DNA of 64,000 nt from contig FSRV01000002.1 in assembly GCA_900142905.1 (NCBI GenBank), positions 2,232,001 to 2,296,000 of the forward strand, written 5' to 3'. Each line of letters begins with the position of its first letter. Position 1 is the first letter of the stretch. Origin of the DNA: Burkholderia sp. GAS332 (lineage in GTDB: Bacteria > Pseudomonadota > Gammaproteobacteria > Burkholderiales > Burkholderiaceae). Under the pieces are notes generated by a model. That model was given only the letters and a program-made list of their open reading frames with translations, had not been told where the DNA came from and made no database searches. The position numbers and the translations under genes are program-made. Shown here one piece after another: positions 1 through 8,422 of the stretch.

Positions 1-190
1 GGCCCGTCGCTCGCGCGTAGCCGTCCGCCATGAAACCCAGCCCCTGCTCATGGCGCGCCGTGATATGACGCACCTTGCTGCCGGAAAGTCCCCGGTACAG
101 GTCGATCGTATGCACGCCTGGAATGCCGAAGACGGTGTCCACGCCATAGGCCGCGAGGAGTTCGACGAGATACATGCCTACTGTTTTCAT
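1..190 (-). CDS. ThDP-dependent decarboxylase/acetolactate synthase-like enzyme, N-terminal fragment
   Basis: Only the first 63 residues lie in the window; the gene continues past base 1. The ATG is at complement(188..190). The start reads MKTVGMYLVELLAAYGVDTVF, then GIPGVHTIDLYRG and RHEQGLGFMADGYARE. This is the PYR domain of the acetolactate synthase family, and Glu48 in RHEQG is the expected ThDP-activating glutamate. Similar N-termini are annotated as 5-guanidino-2-oxopentanoate decarboxylase (arginine transaminase pathway), but the specificity part is not visible. It is the last gene of a tight minus-strand run that starts with a Pot-type importer, 65 bp after marC, so a role in amine or amino-acid breakdown is plausible but inferred. 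Confidence 0.8.
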   Translation of the reverse strand, partial: MKTVGMYLVELLAAYGVDTVFGIPGVHTIDLYRGLSGSKVRHITARHEQGLGFMADGYARATG

Positions 191-255
191 GCAATTTCAC
201 CCATCAGTCTGGAGACCGGTTCGATACACCGTTCCGGCATGAATTATTGTTTTGC

Positions 256-894
256 TCACGAAGCGAGACCAGGTAACAGTTCGCGGATGCCCTGCGCCAG
301 CATCTGGAAGGCAATCGCGGTGAGCACGATCCCCGACAGCCGTTCGACGAGGGTCATGCCGATCTCACCAAGACGCTTGCACCATGTTCCCGAAAACACG
401 TACGTCAGACCAATCACGCCAGCGTGCAACACGCACACGATGCTGATAATGCAAAGGTCCGCAACGGTGTGAAAACGCGTCGCGGTCGTGATCACCAGCG
501 AGACGACGGCACTGCCGATCGACAGCGGGAAGATCAATGGCACCGCAATAAAACTGCGCCATTGCGCGTATTCAAGCTTGACCGTTCCGCCGCGCCGCTC
601 ATCGTTGTTCGTCCCGCGCATCATCGGAATCGACCACAGGCAAAGCACGAGGCCACCCGTCAAGGTCAGCGCGCCAAGGGTCAAGCCGAGCATCCGCAGC
701 AAGAACTGGCCGCCCCAAACCGCGCCGACCATTAATGTCCCAATCCACACGAACATGCGCCATGCAATGTGCCGTTGCGTCGAATCCGGAAAATGTCCGG
801 TCACGGCCGCATACATCGGCATCGCCACGGGTGGGCAAAAGAGCGTGAGGAGCCCCGTGATGAAGAGCAATACATCGCTGGACGTCATGGTCAT
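256..894 (-). CDS. MarC-family integral membrane protein
   Basis: The 212-residue product is almost entirely hydrophobic, with about six membrane segments and the polar break (RGTNNDERRGG) between the third and fourth that is usual for the MarC/UPF0056 family. Length fits the family. Its function is unknown; early links of MarC to multiple antibiotic resistance were not confirmed. The start is ATG at complement(892..894), 5 bp after the etfA stop, with another ATG two codons later. The short gap places it in the etfBA operon. Why it sits with a Pot-type importer and ETF is not clear; a transport or export role for a pathway metabolite is only a guess. Confidence 0.75.
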   Translation of the reverse strand: MTMTSSDVLLFITGLLTLFCPPVAMPMYAAVTGHFPDSTQRHIAWRMFVWIGTLMVGAVWGGQFLLRMLGLTLGALTLTGGLVLCLWSIPMMRGTNNDERRGGTVKLEYAQWRSFIAVPLIFPLSIGSAVVSLVITTATRFHTVADLCIISIVCVLHAGVIGLTYVFSGTWCKRLGEIGMTLVERLSGIVLTAIAFQMLAQGIRELLPGLAS

Positions 895-899
895 CGCGT

Positions 900-1835
900 T
901 TAGCTCAATTGCGCGTCCAGTTCCGGCACGACCGCGAACAGATCGCCCACCAGACCGTAATCGGCGACGCTGAAGATCGGCGCTTCCGGGTCCTTGTTGA
1001 TTGCGACGATGACCTTCGAGTCTTTCATGCCGGCCAGATGCTGGATCGCACCCGAGATGCCGACCGCCACATACAGTTGCGGCGCGACGATCTTGCCGGT
1101 CTGCCCGACCTGATAGTCGTTCGGCACGAAGCCCGCATCGACGGCTGCGCGCGATGCGCCCAGCGCTGCGTTCAGCTTGTCGGCCAGCGGCTCCAGAACC
1201 TTCGTGTAGTTCTCGCCGTTACCCAAACCGCGGCCACCGGAGACGATGATCTTCGCCGAGGTCAGTTCCGGACGGTCCAGCTTCGTCACTTGACGGCTCA
1301 CGAATTGCGAGAGGGCCGTGTCGGCTGCCGCTTCGATCTTCTCGACCGTTGCGCTGCCGCCTTCTGCTGCGACCGGATCGAACCCAGTCGTGCGGACCGT
1401 GATGACCTTGATCGGATCTTGAGATTGGACCGTCGCGATTGCATTACCTGCGTAGATCGGGCGTTCGAACGTGTCGGCGCTATCCACGGCCGTGATGTCG
1501 CTGATCTGCGCGACGTCCAGCTTCGCGGCGATACGCGGTGCGATGTTTTTACCGTACGCGGTTGCCGGCGCGAGGATGTGCGTGTAGTCCTTCGCGATGT
1601 TCAGCACCGTCGCTTCGACGTTTTCCGCGAGACCCGCTGCGAGTTGCGGCGCGTCGGCCAGCAGCACTTTGCTAACGCCGGCAATCTTCGCTGCTGCATC
1701 CGCTGCGCCCTGCGCGTTTTCACCTGCGACCAGCACGTGAATATCGCCACCAATCTTCTGCGCGGCGGCAATCGTGTTCAGCGTCGCGGCCTTGATCGAC
1801 GCGTTATCGTGTTCTGCTATTACCAGATTCGTCAT
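900..1835 (-). CDS. etfA: Electron transfer flavoprotein subunit alpha
   Basis: EtfA carries the FAD of the cytoplasmic electron transfer flavoprotein, which takes electrons from acyl-CoA and related dehydrogenases and passes them to ETF-quinone oxidoreductase. At 311 residues it has full family length. The C-terminal FAD-binding domain shows SGGRGLG (199-205), GQTGK (244-248), GISGAIQH (259-266) and [10 protein letters not shown] (279-288). It follows etfB by 13 bp. The acyl-CoA dehydrogenase at 8423-9580 is a likely electron donor. Whether this pair is the housekeeping ETF or a pathway-dedicated copy cannot be told from this window alone; its place downstream of an importer operon favours a dedicated or co-opted role. 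Confidence 0.95.
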   Translation of the reverse strand: MTNLVIAEHDNASIKAATLNTIAAAQKIGGDIHVLVAGENAQGAADAAAKIAGVSKVLLADAPQLAAGLAENVEATVLNIAKDYTHILAPATAYGKNIAPRIAAKLDVAQISDITAVDSADTFERPIYAGNAIATVQSQDPIKVITVRTTGFDPVAAEGGSATVEKIEAAADTALSQFVSRQVTKLDRPELTSAKIIVSGGRGLGNGENYTKVLEPLADKLNAALGASRAAVDAGFVPNDYQVGQTGKIVAPQLYVAVGISGAIQHLAGMKDSKVIVAINKDPEAPIFSVADYGLVGDLFAVVPELDAQLS

Positions 1836-1848
1836 TTCGTCCGTCTCC

Positions 1849-2598
1849 TTACAGCACCTTGGCTTCGGTCTTCAGCTTCTCGACCAGCGTCTTCACATCC
1901 GGCACCTTCACACCGGCGGAGCGCTTCGGCGGCTCGACGACTTTCAGCGTCTTCAGACGCGGTGTCACATCAACGCCGAGGTCTTCCGGCTTGATGACTT
2001 CCAGCGGCTTCTTCTTCGCCTTCATGATGTTCGGCAGCGTCACGTAGCGCGGCTCGTTCAGGCGCAGGTCGGTCGTGATCACAGCCGGCAAGCTCAGCGA
2101 CAGCGTTTCAGCACCACCGTCCACTTCGCGCGACACCGTCGCCTTACCGTCGGCCACGACAACCTTCGAGGCGAACGTAGCTTGCGGCAGGTTGGCCAGC
2201 GCAGCCAGCATCTGACCGGTCTGGTTCGAATCGTCGTCGATGGCCTGCTTGCCGAGGATGACCAGCCCAGGCTGTTCCTTGTCGACCAGCGCCTTCAGCA
2301 GCTTGGCGACCGCCAGCGGCTGCAGGTCTTCGTTCGACTCGATCAGGATCGCACAGTCCGCGCCGATTGCCAGCGCCGTGCGCAGCGTTTCCTGCGCTTG
2401 CGTGGCACCCGCCGACACAGCGATCACTTCAGTCGCTATGCCGGCTTCGCGCAGACGAACAGCTTCTTCAACCGCGATTTCGTCGAACGGATTCATCGAC
2501 ATCTTCACGTTCGCGATGTCGACGCCCGTGCCGTCCGATTTCACTCGAACTTTCACGTTGTAATCGACCACTCTTTTCACCGGCACCAAAATTTTCAT
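1849..2598 (-). CDS. etfB: Electron transfer flavoprotein subunit beta
   Basis: EtfB is the partner subunit of EtfA and contains the loop that docks on dehydrogenases. The protein starts [18 protein letters not shown] and has the family motif [16 protein letters not shown] near residues 35-50; at 249 residues it is the usual length. The start chosen is the ATG at complement(2596..2598), which gives the canonical N-terminus; an earlier in-frame start four codons upstream is less likely. It lies 29 bp downstream of the quinone-reductase-like gene and 13 bp before etfA, so it is probably transcribed with both. Confidence 0.95.
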   Translation of the reverse strand: MKILVPVKRVVDYNVKVRVKSDGTGVDIANVKMSMNPFDEIAVEEAVRLREAGIATEVIAVSAGATQAQETLRTALAIGADCAILIESNEDLQPLAVAKLLKALVDKEQPGLVILGKQAIDDDSNQTGQMLAALANLPQATFASKVVVADGKATVSREVDGGAETLSLSLPAVITTDLRLNEPRYVTLPNIMKAKKKPLEVIKPEDLGVDVTPRLKTLKVVEPPKRSAGVKVPDVKTLVEKLKTEAKVL

Positions 2599-2627
2599 AC
2601 TCGTCCTCACTCTGCCCGTTCGTCGAT

Positions 2628-3356
2628 TTAGTCCTGCTCCGTCATCTGCGGCGTTCGCGCGCGCGGGTGCATTTCCGCATCGAAATCATCGAGCGACGGG
2701 AAAGACAGCGGCTCAAGCTGATCGAGTTTCGTCAGATAGTCGCCGTACTCCGTGAGCATCGCCTCACGCTCGGCCGGTTTGACGTAAGGCACGTGATAGG
2801 CCACGAACGACGGCAGCACCTCGAAGCCGGCATAACCCAACGTGCCGCGCAGCACATGACGCAACATCAGGTCCATTTCGCCGTGAACGCCTTTCGCATC
2901 GAACATGAAATCGCGGCCGCCGCACGTATAAGCCAGCATCGCGCGCTTGCCGCGCATGCCGCCGCGGTCATAGAAGCGCTGCCCGCCATAGACCTTGCCC
3001 GATACCAGCACGCGGTCCATCCAACCCTTCATGATCGCCGGCACCGAGCACCAGAAAAGCGGAAAGCTGAAGATGATCAGATCGCAAGCGAGCAGCTTGT
3101 CGAGTTCCGCACGAATGTCCGGCGCAATCGTGCCGGCGGCGACGTTCTCGCGCTGTTCGAGCGCATAGACCAGATAGTCGTTGTTCTTGCGCGTGCCAAA
3201 GTCGGCGGTACTCGCCACCGGGTTCCAGTTCATCGCGTACAGGTCCGACACCATCACTTCGTGCCCCTGTGCCTGCAAGGTTTCCATTGCATGCCTTTGC
3301 ATCGACGCGGTAAAGGACTGTGGCTCGGGATGAGCGTGAACGATTAATACCTTCAT
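2628..3356 (-). CDS. Flavodoxin-fold NAD(P)H dehydrogenase (quinone)
   Basis: The protein belongs to the NQO1/MdaB/KefF family of flavodoxin-fold, FMN- or FAD-dependent quinone reductases. Visible motifs are [10 protein letters not shown] (6-15, flavin phosphate site), FPLFW (98-102), KGWMDRVL (110-117) and TCGGRDF (144-150). Length of 242 residues is typical. It sits between the permease gene of the Pot-type operon (28 bp) and etfB (29 bp), so it is probably co-transcribed. It may reduce quinones or another electrophile made by the pathway, but its real substrate cannot be read from sequence. Confidence 0.85.
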   Translation of the reverse strand: MKVLIVHAHPEPQSFTASMQRHAMETLQAQGHEVMVSDLYAMNWNPVASTADFGTRKNNDYLVYALEQRENVAAGTIAPDIRAELDKLLACDLIIFSFPLFWCSVPAIMKGWMDRVLVSGKVYGGQRFYDRGGMRGKRAMLAYTCGGRDFMFDAKGVHGEMDLMLRHVLRGTLGYAGFEVLPSFVAYHVPYVKPAEREAMLTEYGDYLTKLDQLEPLSFPSLDDFDAEMHPRARTPQMTEQD

Positions 3357-3384
3357 GTTGAAAATCTCTCCAAAGTAGCCGAAT

Positions 3385-4179
3385 TCAAAGGTCGCCGGCC
3401 GCCCGCTTGCGGATCAGCGACAAGGCAATCACGATGCAGGTGGCCAGCAGCAACAGCGTGGAGACGGCGGCAATCGCCGGATCGACGTTTTCCCGCATGC
3501 CGTCCCACATCCTGCGCGGTAGCGTATAGATGTGCCGGCTCGAAATGAACAGCGTCACCACCAGTTCATCCCACGACAGGATGAAAGCGAACACGGAGGC
3601 CGACAGCACGCCTGGGCGGATCGCCGGCAGAATCACGTAGCGCAGCGTCTGATACAGGTTCGCGCCGAGGTTGCGCGATGCCTGCTCGATCTTCACCCCG
3701 AGCGTGGCCAGCGACGCCGACACTGCCACCACGACATACGGCACGGACAACACGACGTGGGCAAGGATGGTGCCCGGGTAACTGTCGAGCAGCCCCCAGT
3801 CCGCCCACAAACGGTAGAACGCCAGCGCCGACACGATCGGCGGCACGATCAGCGGAAACAGAACGATGAGCCGCACCGCTTCGCCGCGGCTCGACGCGAT
3901 CTTCCACAAGCCAATCGCGCAGAGCGTGCCAAGAAACACCGAAATCGTCGCGGAGACGAGCGCGATCAATCCGCTTTGAAGAAAGCTCGTCAGCCAGTCG
4001 TCATCCGTGAACAGCACCCGGTAGTGATCGAGCGACAGGTGTCCCTGCGGCATGGAGAGGTAATCGTTCGGCGTAAACGACACCGGTACCGACACCGCTA
4101 ACGGCAGCAGCAGGAATAGAATCGCTGCCCATGCAAGCCCGATCACCAACGCGCGCTTGAGTGTGATTTTTTGGTTCAT
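3385..4179 (-). CDS. ABC transporter permease, PotC-type
   Basis: This is one of two inner-membrane permeases of an importer of the polyamine/opine/amine (PotABCD) class. The 264 residues form about six membrane helices, with the cytoplasmic EAA loop (QASRNLGANLYQTLRYVILPAIRPG) near residues 166-190 that contacts the ATPase. PotC-type features include SFTPNDY after the first helix and FILSWDELVVTLF near 199-211. It follows the PotB-type permease by 21 bp in the order ATPase, binding protein, permease, permease. Substrate is not predictable beyond a small cationic or amine-like compound. Confidence 0.9.
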   Translation of the reverse strand: MNQKITLKRALVIGLAWAAILFLLLPLAVSVPVSFTPNDYLSMPQGHLSLDHYRVLFTDDDWLTSFLQSGLIALVSATISVFLGTLCAIGLWKIASSRGEAVRLIVLFPLIVPPIVSALAFYRLWADWGLLDSYPGTILAHVVLSVPYVVVAVSASLATLGVKIEQASRNLGANLYQTLRYVILPAIRPGVLSASVFAFILSWDELVVTLFISSRHIYTLPRRMWDGMRENVDPAIAAVSTLLLLATCIVIALSLIRKRAAGDL

Positions 4180-4200
4180 CGCATTCCTCGTCGTGTGCGA

Positions 4201-5076
4201 TTACTTGGCGCCGAACAGTTCGCGCAGATTGACGAACCGCGACAACCCCGCGAGCGCGAGCAGAATCGACACCAGTAGCACCGAAGCGAGGACCGCGCCG
4301 TTGCCCCAATCCACCAGTTGCAGGATCTGGATGCTGATGTACTCGGCGATCATCACCGTACGGCCGCCGCCCAGAATCACCGGGGTCACGTAAAAGCCGA
4401 GCGAGAAGATGAACACGAGAATTGCCGCGCCGTAGATGCCCGGCAACGTCTGCGGAAAAAACACTTTGCGAAACGTCAGGAATGCACCGGCGCCGAGCCC
4501 TTGCGAGGCGCGCGCCAACTGCGGATCGATGCCCTTCATGTTCGAGTAAAGCGGCAGTACCGCATACGGAATCATGAAGTGCACCATGCCGATGACGACA
4601 CCGATCTGATTGCGCATCAACGCCAGCGGATGATCGATCAGGCCGGTCGACATCAGCATCGTATTGACGAGCCCCTGCTCGCCGAGCAAAAACAGCCACG
4701 AGAACGCGCGTACCAGCACCGACGCCCAGAACGGCACCAGCAGCCCGAAGAACAGCGCCATCCGTTGCCGCGGTCCGACATGCACCATCGCAAACGCAAT
4801 CAGATAACCAATCGTCACTGAAAACACCGTCGTGATGCTGCATATGCGTAGTGTGGTCAGCAACACGCGGTGGATGCTGTCGTTGGCGATGAAGCGCGCG
4901 TAGTTCTGCAACCCCGGTTCCGGCACCGTGAAGCTCAACCACAGCACGCGCAACAGGGGAAACACATACAGCACGGCCAGCAGCGCGAGAAGCGGCCAAA
5001 CCAGCAGCCAATACCGGTCGAGCCGTGCCTTGTGGGCCGAGGTCCCAACCGGAACCGGTGAAGAGAGAGTATTCAT
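4201..5076 (-). CDS. ABC transporter permease, PotB-type
   Basis: This is the second permease of the first Pot-type importer, with 291 residues and six predicted helices after a short cytoplasmic N-terminus. The EAA loop (ARASQGLGAGAFLTFRKVFFPQTLPG) lies near residues 188-213. SWLFLLGEQGLVN (126-138) resembles the PotB-class segment. It starts 40 bp after the binding-protein gene and is followed by the PotC-type gene. It forms the membrane channel as a heterodimer with that partner. Confidence 0.9.
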   Translation of the reverse strand: MNTLSSPVPVGTSAHKARLDRYWLLVWPLLALLAVLYVFPLLRVLWLSFTVPEPGLQNYARFIANDSIHRVLLTTLRICSITTVFSVTIGYLIAFAMVHVGPRQRMALFFGLLVPFWASVLVRAFSWLFLLGEQGLVNTMLMSTGLIDHPLALMRNQIGVVIGMVHFMIPYAVLPLYSNMKGIDPQLARASQGLGAGAFLTFRKVFFPQTLPGIYGAAILVFIFSLGFYVTPVILGGGRTVMIAEYISIQILQLVDWGNGAVLASVLLVSILLALAGLSRFVNLRELFGAK

Positions 5077-5116
5077 GGCACGCTGTGCTCCATGGAGGAT
5101 CGTGGCCCGGGTCCGC

Positions 5117-6226
5117 TCACGACGACATCAAATCGGTGTACTTCTGCAAGGTGGCGTCGTAGTTCTGCGCCCACCACTCGGGATTGATCTTGCACTGGCG
5201 TGCCCAGTTCTCAGGCGTGCCCGGATTGTCTTCACGCAAGGCTTGCGGAACCGCCGCGGTCGCGGCAGGCGTCACCGGACCGTTGCCCAGTTGGCTCAGC
5301 AGCTTGAGTTGCGGCTCGATCCCCTGCACGAACTTGATGAACTGCCAGACATCATTGCCGGCCGGATTGTTCATCGGCACGCCCCATACGTCGCATGACG
5401 CGAGGCCTTGCTCCCACGTATAGCGGAACCGGCCTTTGCTTTCGCGCTGGATCACGTTGGCGCGCGTGTGCCACACACAGGCCATGCTGACCTCGCCGTT
5501 GCGCAGCAACTGCAGACTGTCCGCGCCCGAATCCCACAGCAGCACATTCGGCTTGAGTTCCTTGAGCTTGTTCATCGCGCGGTTCACGTCGAGCGGGAAC
5601 ACCTTGTCCTTGTCAACGCCGTCCGCCATCAGTGCGGCTTCGAGCGAGCCGCCCATCCATTTCCACAACCCGCGCTTGCCGGGGAATTTGCCGACGTTCC
5701 AGAAGTCCGCCCAGTTCTTCGGCGGATTCGCACCGAACTTCTGCGCGTCATAGACGAGGACATAGCTGAGCAAATAGGCGGGCGCACCGAAATCCGACGC
5801 GAGCCCCGGCAGCGCGACCCGGCTCACCACCGAGTAATCGATCGGACGCAGGAAGCCTTGCTTGCCCAGTTTGATGGCCGCGAAGCCGTCGAGATCCATC
5901 ACGTCCCAGATGACGTTCTTGTTCTCCACCATCGCCTTGATCTTGCCGTCGTCGGGCGACGAGTCGTAATCCATCTTGATACCCGAGGCTTTCGAGAACG
6001 GATCCATGTAGGCATTGCGAAATGCGCTTCTGGCTTCGCCACCCCAGGCGCACAACACGATCTCCTTGGCGCTCGATGCGCGCGCGCTGGCGCTCCACAC
6101 CGACAACAGCGTCGGCGCGATGCCGGCCACTGCGCACAGCTTGATGAAATCGCGGCGTCCCTGTGCCGTACGCGGCTCGAGGTCCTGCGCCTGTTCGATC
6201 AGGTCGCGCAAATGCCGTTGCGTCAT
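5117..6226 (-). CDS. Periplasmic substrate-binding protein of Pot-type ABC importer
   Basis: This 369-residue protein belongs to the PotD/extracellular solute-binding class. The N-terminus is long and polar, then shows RRDFIK (24-29) followed by a hydrophobic stretch and SARASSA near residue 47-53. That is a twin-arginine (Tat) signal rather than a Sec one. The mature part begins KEIVLCAWGGEAR. Aromatic residues typical of cation-binding pockets occur, for example WKWMGGS and CVWHTRAN. It captures the substrate for the permeases encoded downstream. Polyamines, betaines and similar amines are possible; identity is unresolved. Confidence 0.9.
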   Translation of the reverse strand: MTQRHLRDLIEQAQDLEPRTAQGRRDFIKLCAVAGIAPTLLSVWSASARASSAKEIVLCAWGGEARSAFRNAYMDPFSKASGIKMDYDSSPDDGKIKAMVENKNVIWDVMDLDGFAAIKLGKQGFLRPIDYSVVSRVALPGLASDFGAPAYLLSYVLVYDAQKFGANPPKNWADFWNVGKFPGKRGLWKWMGGSLEAALMADGVDKDKVFPLDVNRAMNKLKELKPNVLLWDSGADSLQLLRNGEVSMACVWHTRANVIQRESKGRFRYTWEQGLASCDVWGVPMNNPAGNDVWQFIKFVQGIEPQLKLLSQLGNGPVTPAATAAVPQALREDNPGTPENWARQCKINPEWWAQNYDATLQKYTDLMSS

Positions 6227-6274
6227 GGTGTCTCCTTCCTTGTTTTCAGGTTATGAGTGAGCCGAACGAGATAA

Positions 6275-7492
6275 CTAGCGACCTGCCGCTGCGGCGGCAT
6301 TCCGATGTGCCACCTGATGAGGTGCTGCCTGATGAGGTTCCGCGTCGAGCCGGCAGGTGGCGCTGCGCTCCCAGTTCACGAAGACTTCCATGCCGGTATG
6401 CGGCGACGCGAGTCCTTTCCATGCCGGCACATCGGCCGTCACGCGGCCAAGTTCCGCCGTTTCGATTTCGAAGCGAAACGATGAGCCGAAGTAGTTCCAG
6501 TGCAGAATGCGCCCGCGTACTTCATTGAGCGCGCCGTCGCACGACGCCGCGGCGACGCCGACTTTCTCCGGGCGCAACGCGAACACCACGGCTTCGCCGG
6601 GCAGTGCGCCGCACGCCTCCGCGCTAAAGCGCCGGGCGCCGCACTGATAGACCGTCACGCCGTCTACGCTACCTTGCGCCACGCCTTCAATGAAATTACT
6701 CTTGCCCAGAAAATCCGCGACAAACCGGTTGCCGGGCCGCTCGTACAGTTCACCCGGTGCGCCGATCTGCTCGAGTTGGCCGTCGCGCATGATCGCGATG
6801 CGGTCGGACATCGACAACGCCTCTTCCTGATCGTGCGTGACAAAGAGAAAGGTGGAGCCGAGCCGTTCGTGCAACGCCTTCAGTTCCACCTGTACCTCGC
6901 TGCGCAGTTTGCGATCGAGCGCGCCGAGCGGTTCGTCGAGCAGCACGACATCCGGATTGAACACCAGTGCGCGCGCCACCGCGACGCGCTGCTGCTGACC
7001 GCCTGAAAGCTGGCGCGGCAGGCGCCCGGCAAGATGTCCGAGCCGCACGAGCTCCAGCGCGTCCTTGACCTTCTTCACCGCGTCCGGCCCTTTCTGCCCG
7101 CGCACCATCAGCGGATAAGCAACGTTTTGCTCCACTGTCATATGCGGAAACAGCGCATAGCCCTGAAACACCATGCCGAAGTTTCGCTTCTCGGGCGGCA
7201 ACGCCACGATGCTTTTCGCGCCGACCCTGAGGTCGCCACTCGTCGGCTGCTCGAAACCGGCCACCATCATCAGCAGCGTCGTTTTTCCCGAACCGGAGGG
7301 ACCGAGAATGGTGAGAAACTCGCCACGCGGAATATCGATGGTGGTTTCCCGCACCGCCATCACCTTCCCGTAGCTCTTCGACACACGGTCGATCATCAAA
7401 CCTGCGCCGCTCGATACCCGGCTTGCGCTCATCTGCGTCACTGGCGAGCGCCACGCGGCGGCTTCGTTGATATGTGCATGACCTGCTTCCAT
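6275..7492 (-). CDS. ABC transporter ATP-binding protein, PotA-type
   Basis: This is the ATPase of the first importer. It shows Walker A GPSGSGKTT, the Q-loop in MVFQGYALFPHMTV, the signature LSGGQQQR, Walker B VVLLDEP and the switch His in VTHDQEE. A C-terminal TOBE-like regulatory domain follows. Two ATGs compete. The one at complement(7490..7492) has a GGGAG sequence 7 bp upstream and is preferred (405 residues); one six codons earlier (7510) has a weaker site. Even so the N-terminus is about 30 residues longer than most PotA proteins. It is the first gene of the minus-strand run and lies about 30 bp from the operator at 7524-7552. Confidence 0.9.
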   Translation of the reverse strand: MEAGHAHINEAAAWRSPVTQMSASRVSSGAGLMIDRVSKSYGKVMAVRETTIDIPRGEFLTILGPSGSGKTTLLMMVAGFEQPTSGDLRVGAKSIVALPPEKRNFGMVFQGYALFPHMTVEQNVAYPLMVRGQKGPDAVKKVKDALELVRLGHLAGRLPRQLSGGQQQRVAVARALVFNPDVVLLDEPLGALDRKLRSEVQVELKALHERLGSTFLFVTHDQEEALSMSDRIAIMRDGQLEQIGAPGELYERPGNRFVADFLGKSNFIEGVAQGSVDGVTVYQCGARRFSAEACGALPGEAVVFALRPEKVGVAAASCDGALNEVRGRILHWNYFGSSFRFEIETAELGRVTADVPAWKGLASPHTGMEVFVNWERSATCRLDAEPHQAAPHQVAHRNAAAAAGR

Positions 7493-7523
7493 TCCTTGTC
7501 TCCCGGCCATTTCCCGATTTGGG

Positions 7524-7552
7524 TTGAACGTTCATTTAATTGAACTTATACT
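7524..7552 (+). promoter_or_regulatory. Composite promoter-operator, site 1 of shared regulon
   Basis: TTGAAC (7524-7529), a 17-bp spacer and TATACT (7547-7552) form a sigma70-like promoter for the rightward hydratase gene. The -35 box is part of the palindrome TGAACGTTCA (7525-7534), followed by TTTAATTGAAC, so a bound regulator would cover the promoter. ACGTTCATTTAAT (7528-7540) matches sites at 18879 and 23669 with one change. It sits between divergent operons and could control both. Confidence 0.7.
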
Positions 7553-7630
7553 ATACCGAAATGCAGGCCGCAAGTAGCGCCGACCCTTGCTGGCTATGAG
7601 ATACAACCACGAAGGAGACAGGCGATTACC

Positions 7631-8419
7631 ATGACAATCGAAGACATTCATGTTGAGCAACGTAACGGAGTCAGAACCATTCGTCTCGACCGTCCAGCTA
7701 AACGCAACTCGCTGGCACGCCCTCATCTAGACGGTCTACGCGAACTACTCGTCAGTTATGCAAAAGATCCGTCGGTGCGGTGCCTGGTGATTACGGGAAC
7801 CGGCAAAGCTTTCTGTGCGGGTGCCGATGTCGACGAATGGGCCGAAGCTGAAGCGCGCGGCGAACTGGATACCTACGGCTGGACCGATAAGGCGCATGCT
7901 CTGGTGCAGGTGCTAGCGGCCTTTCCCCGCCCCACCGTGGCCGCCATCAACGGCTCGGCTGTCGGCGCCGGCACGGACATCGGTTTCGCCTGCGATTTCC
8001 GGATTGCCAGCGCATCGGCCTCGCTGCGATGCGGGTATACGGGAATGGGCTACAGCCCCGACATGGGCGGCACCTGGTTTTTGCCGCGCATCGCCAGGCC
8101 GGATGTGGCGAAACGCTTCATCTTTCTGAACGAACGCTGGTCGGCGCAGGACGCCTGCGCCGCCGGGCTAATCTCCGAGGTGGTCGAAGACAACGCCTTT
8201 CAGGAACATGTCGACCGTTTCGCCGACCGGCTCGCAAGCGGCCCGAGTGTCGCATTCGGTCACACAAAGGCCTTGCTCGCCACCTCGTTGTCCGCCACGC
8301 TGGCCGAACAACTGGGGCGCGAGATGGAAGCCGGTGTCGCTTGCGGACATAGCGAGGATGGTCAGGAAGCATTGCGCGCATCGGTTGAAGGACGCGCCCC
8401 ACAGTTTGCAGGGAGATAA
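7631..8419 (+). CDS. Enoyl-CoA hydratase/isomerase (crotonase) family protein
   Basis: A 262-residue crotonase-fold enzyme acting on a CoA thioester. The oxyanion-hole segments are FCAGAD (61-66) and NGSAVGAGTDIG (107-118). The usual hydratase glutamates are not both present: GAGTDI has Asp116 where GGGCEL has Glu, and the second Glu (PE motif) is replaced in CGYTGMG, while SPDMGG supplies Asp144. This looks more like the isomerase/PaaG-type subgroup than a classical hydratase. The ATG has a GGAG 13 bp upstream, a long spacing. The next gene, an acyl-CoA dehydrogenase, starts 3 bp after the stop, so they form one operon. Confidence 0.88.
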   Translation: MTIEDIHVEQRNGVRTIRLDRPAKRNSLARPHLDGLRELLVSYAKDPSVRCLVITGTGKAFCAGADVDEWAEAEARGELDTYGWTDKAHALVQVLAAFPRPTVAAINGSAVGAGTDIGFACDFRIASASASLRCGYTGMGYSPDMGGTWFLPRIARPDVAKRFIFLNERWSAQDACAAGLISEVVEDNAFQEHVDRFADRLASGPSVAFGHTKALLATSLSATLAEQLGREMEAGVACGHSEDGQEALRASVEGRAPQFAGR

Positions 8420-8422
8420 TTC

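Noticed and set aside
909..1994. 361-codon plus-strand ORF opposite etfA/etfB
   Set aside because: Arg/His-rich shadow of the etf genes with no recognisable family.
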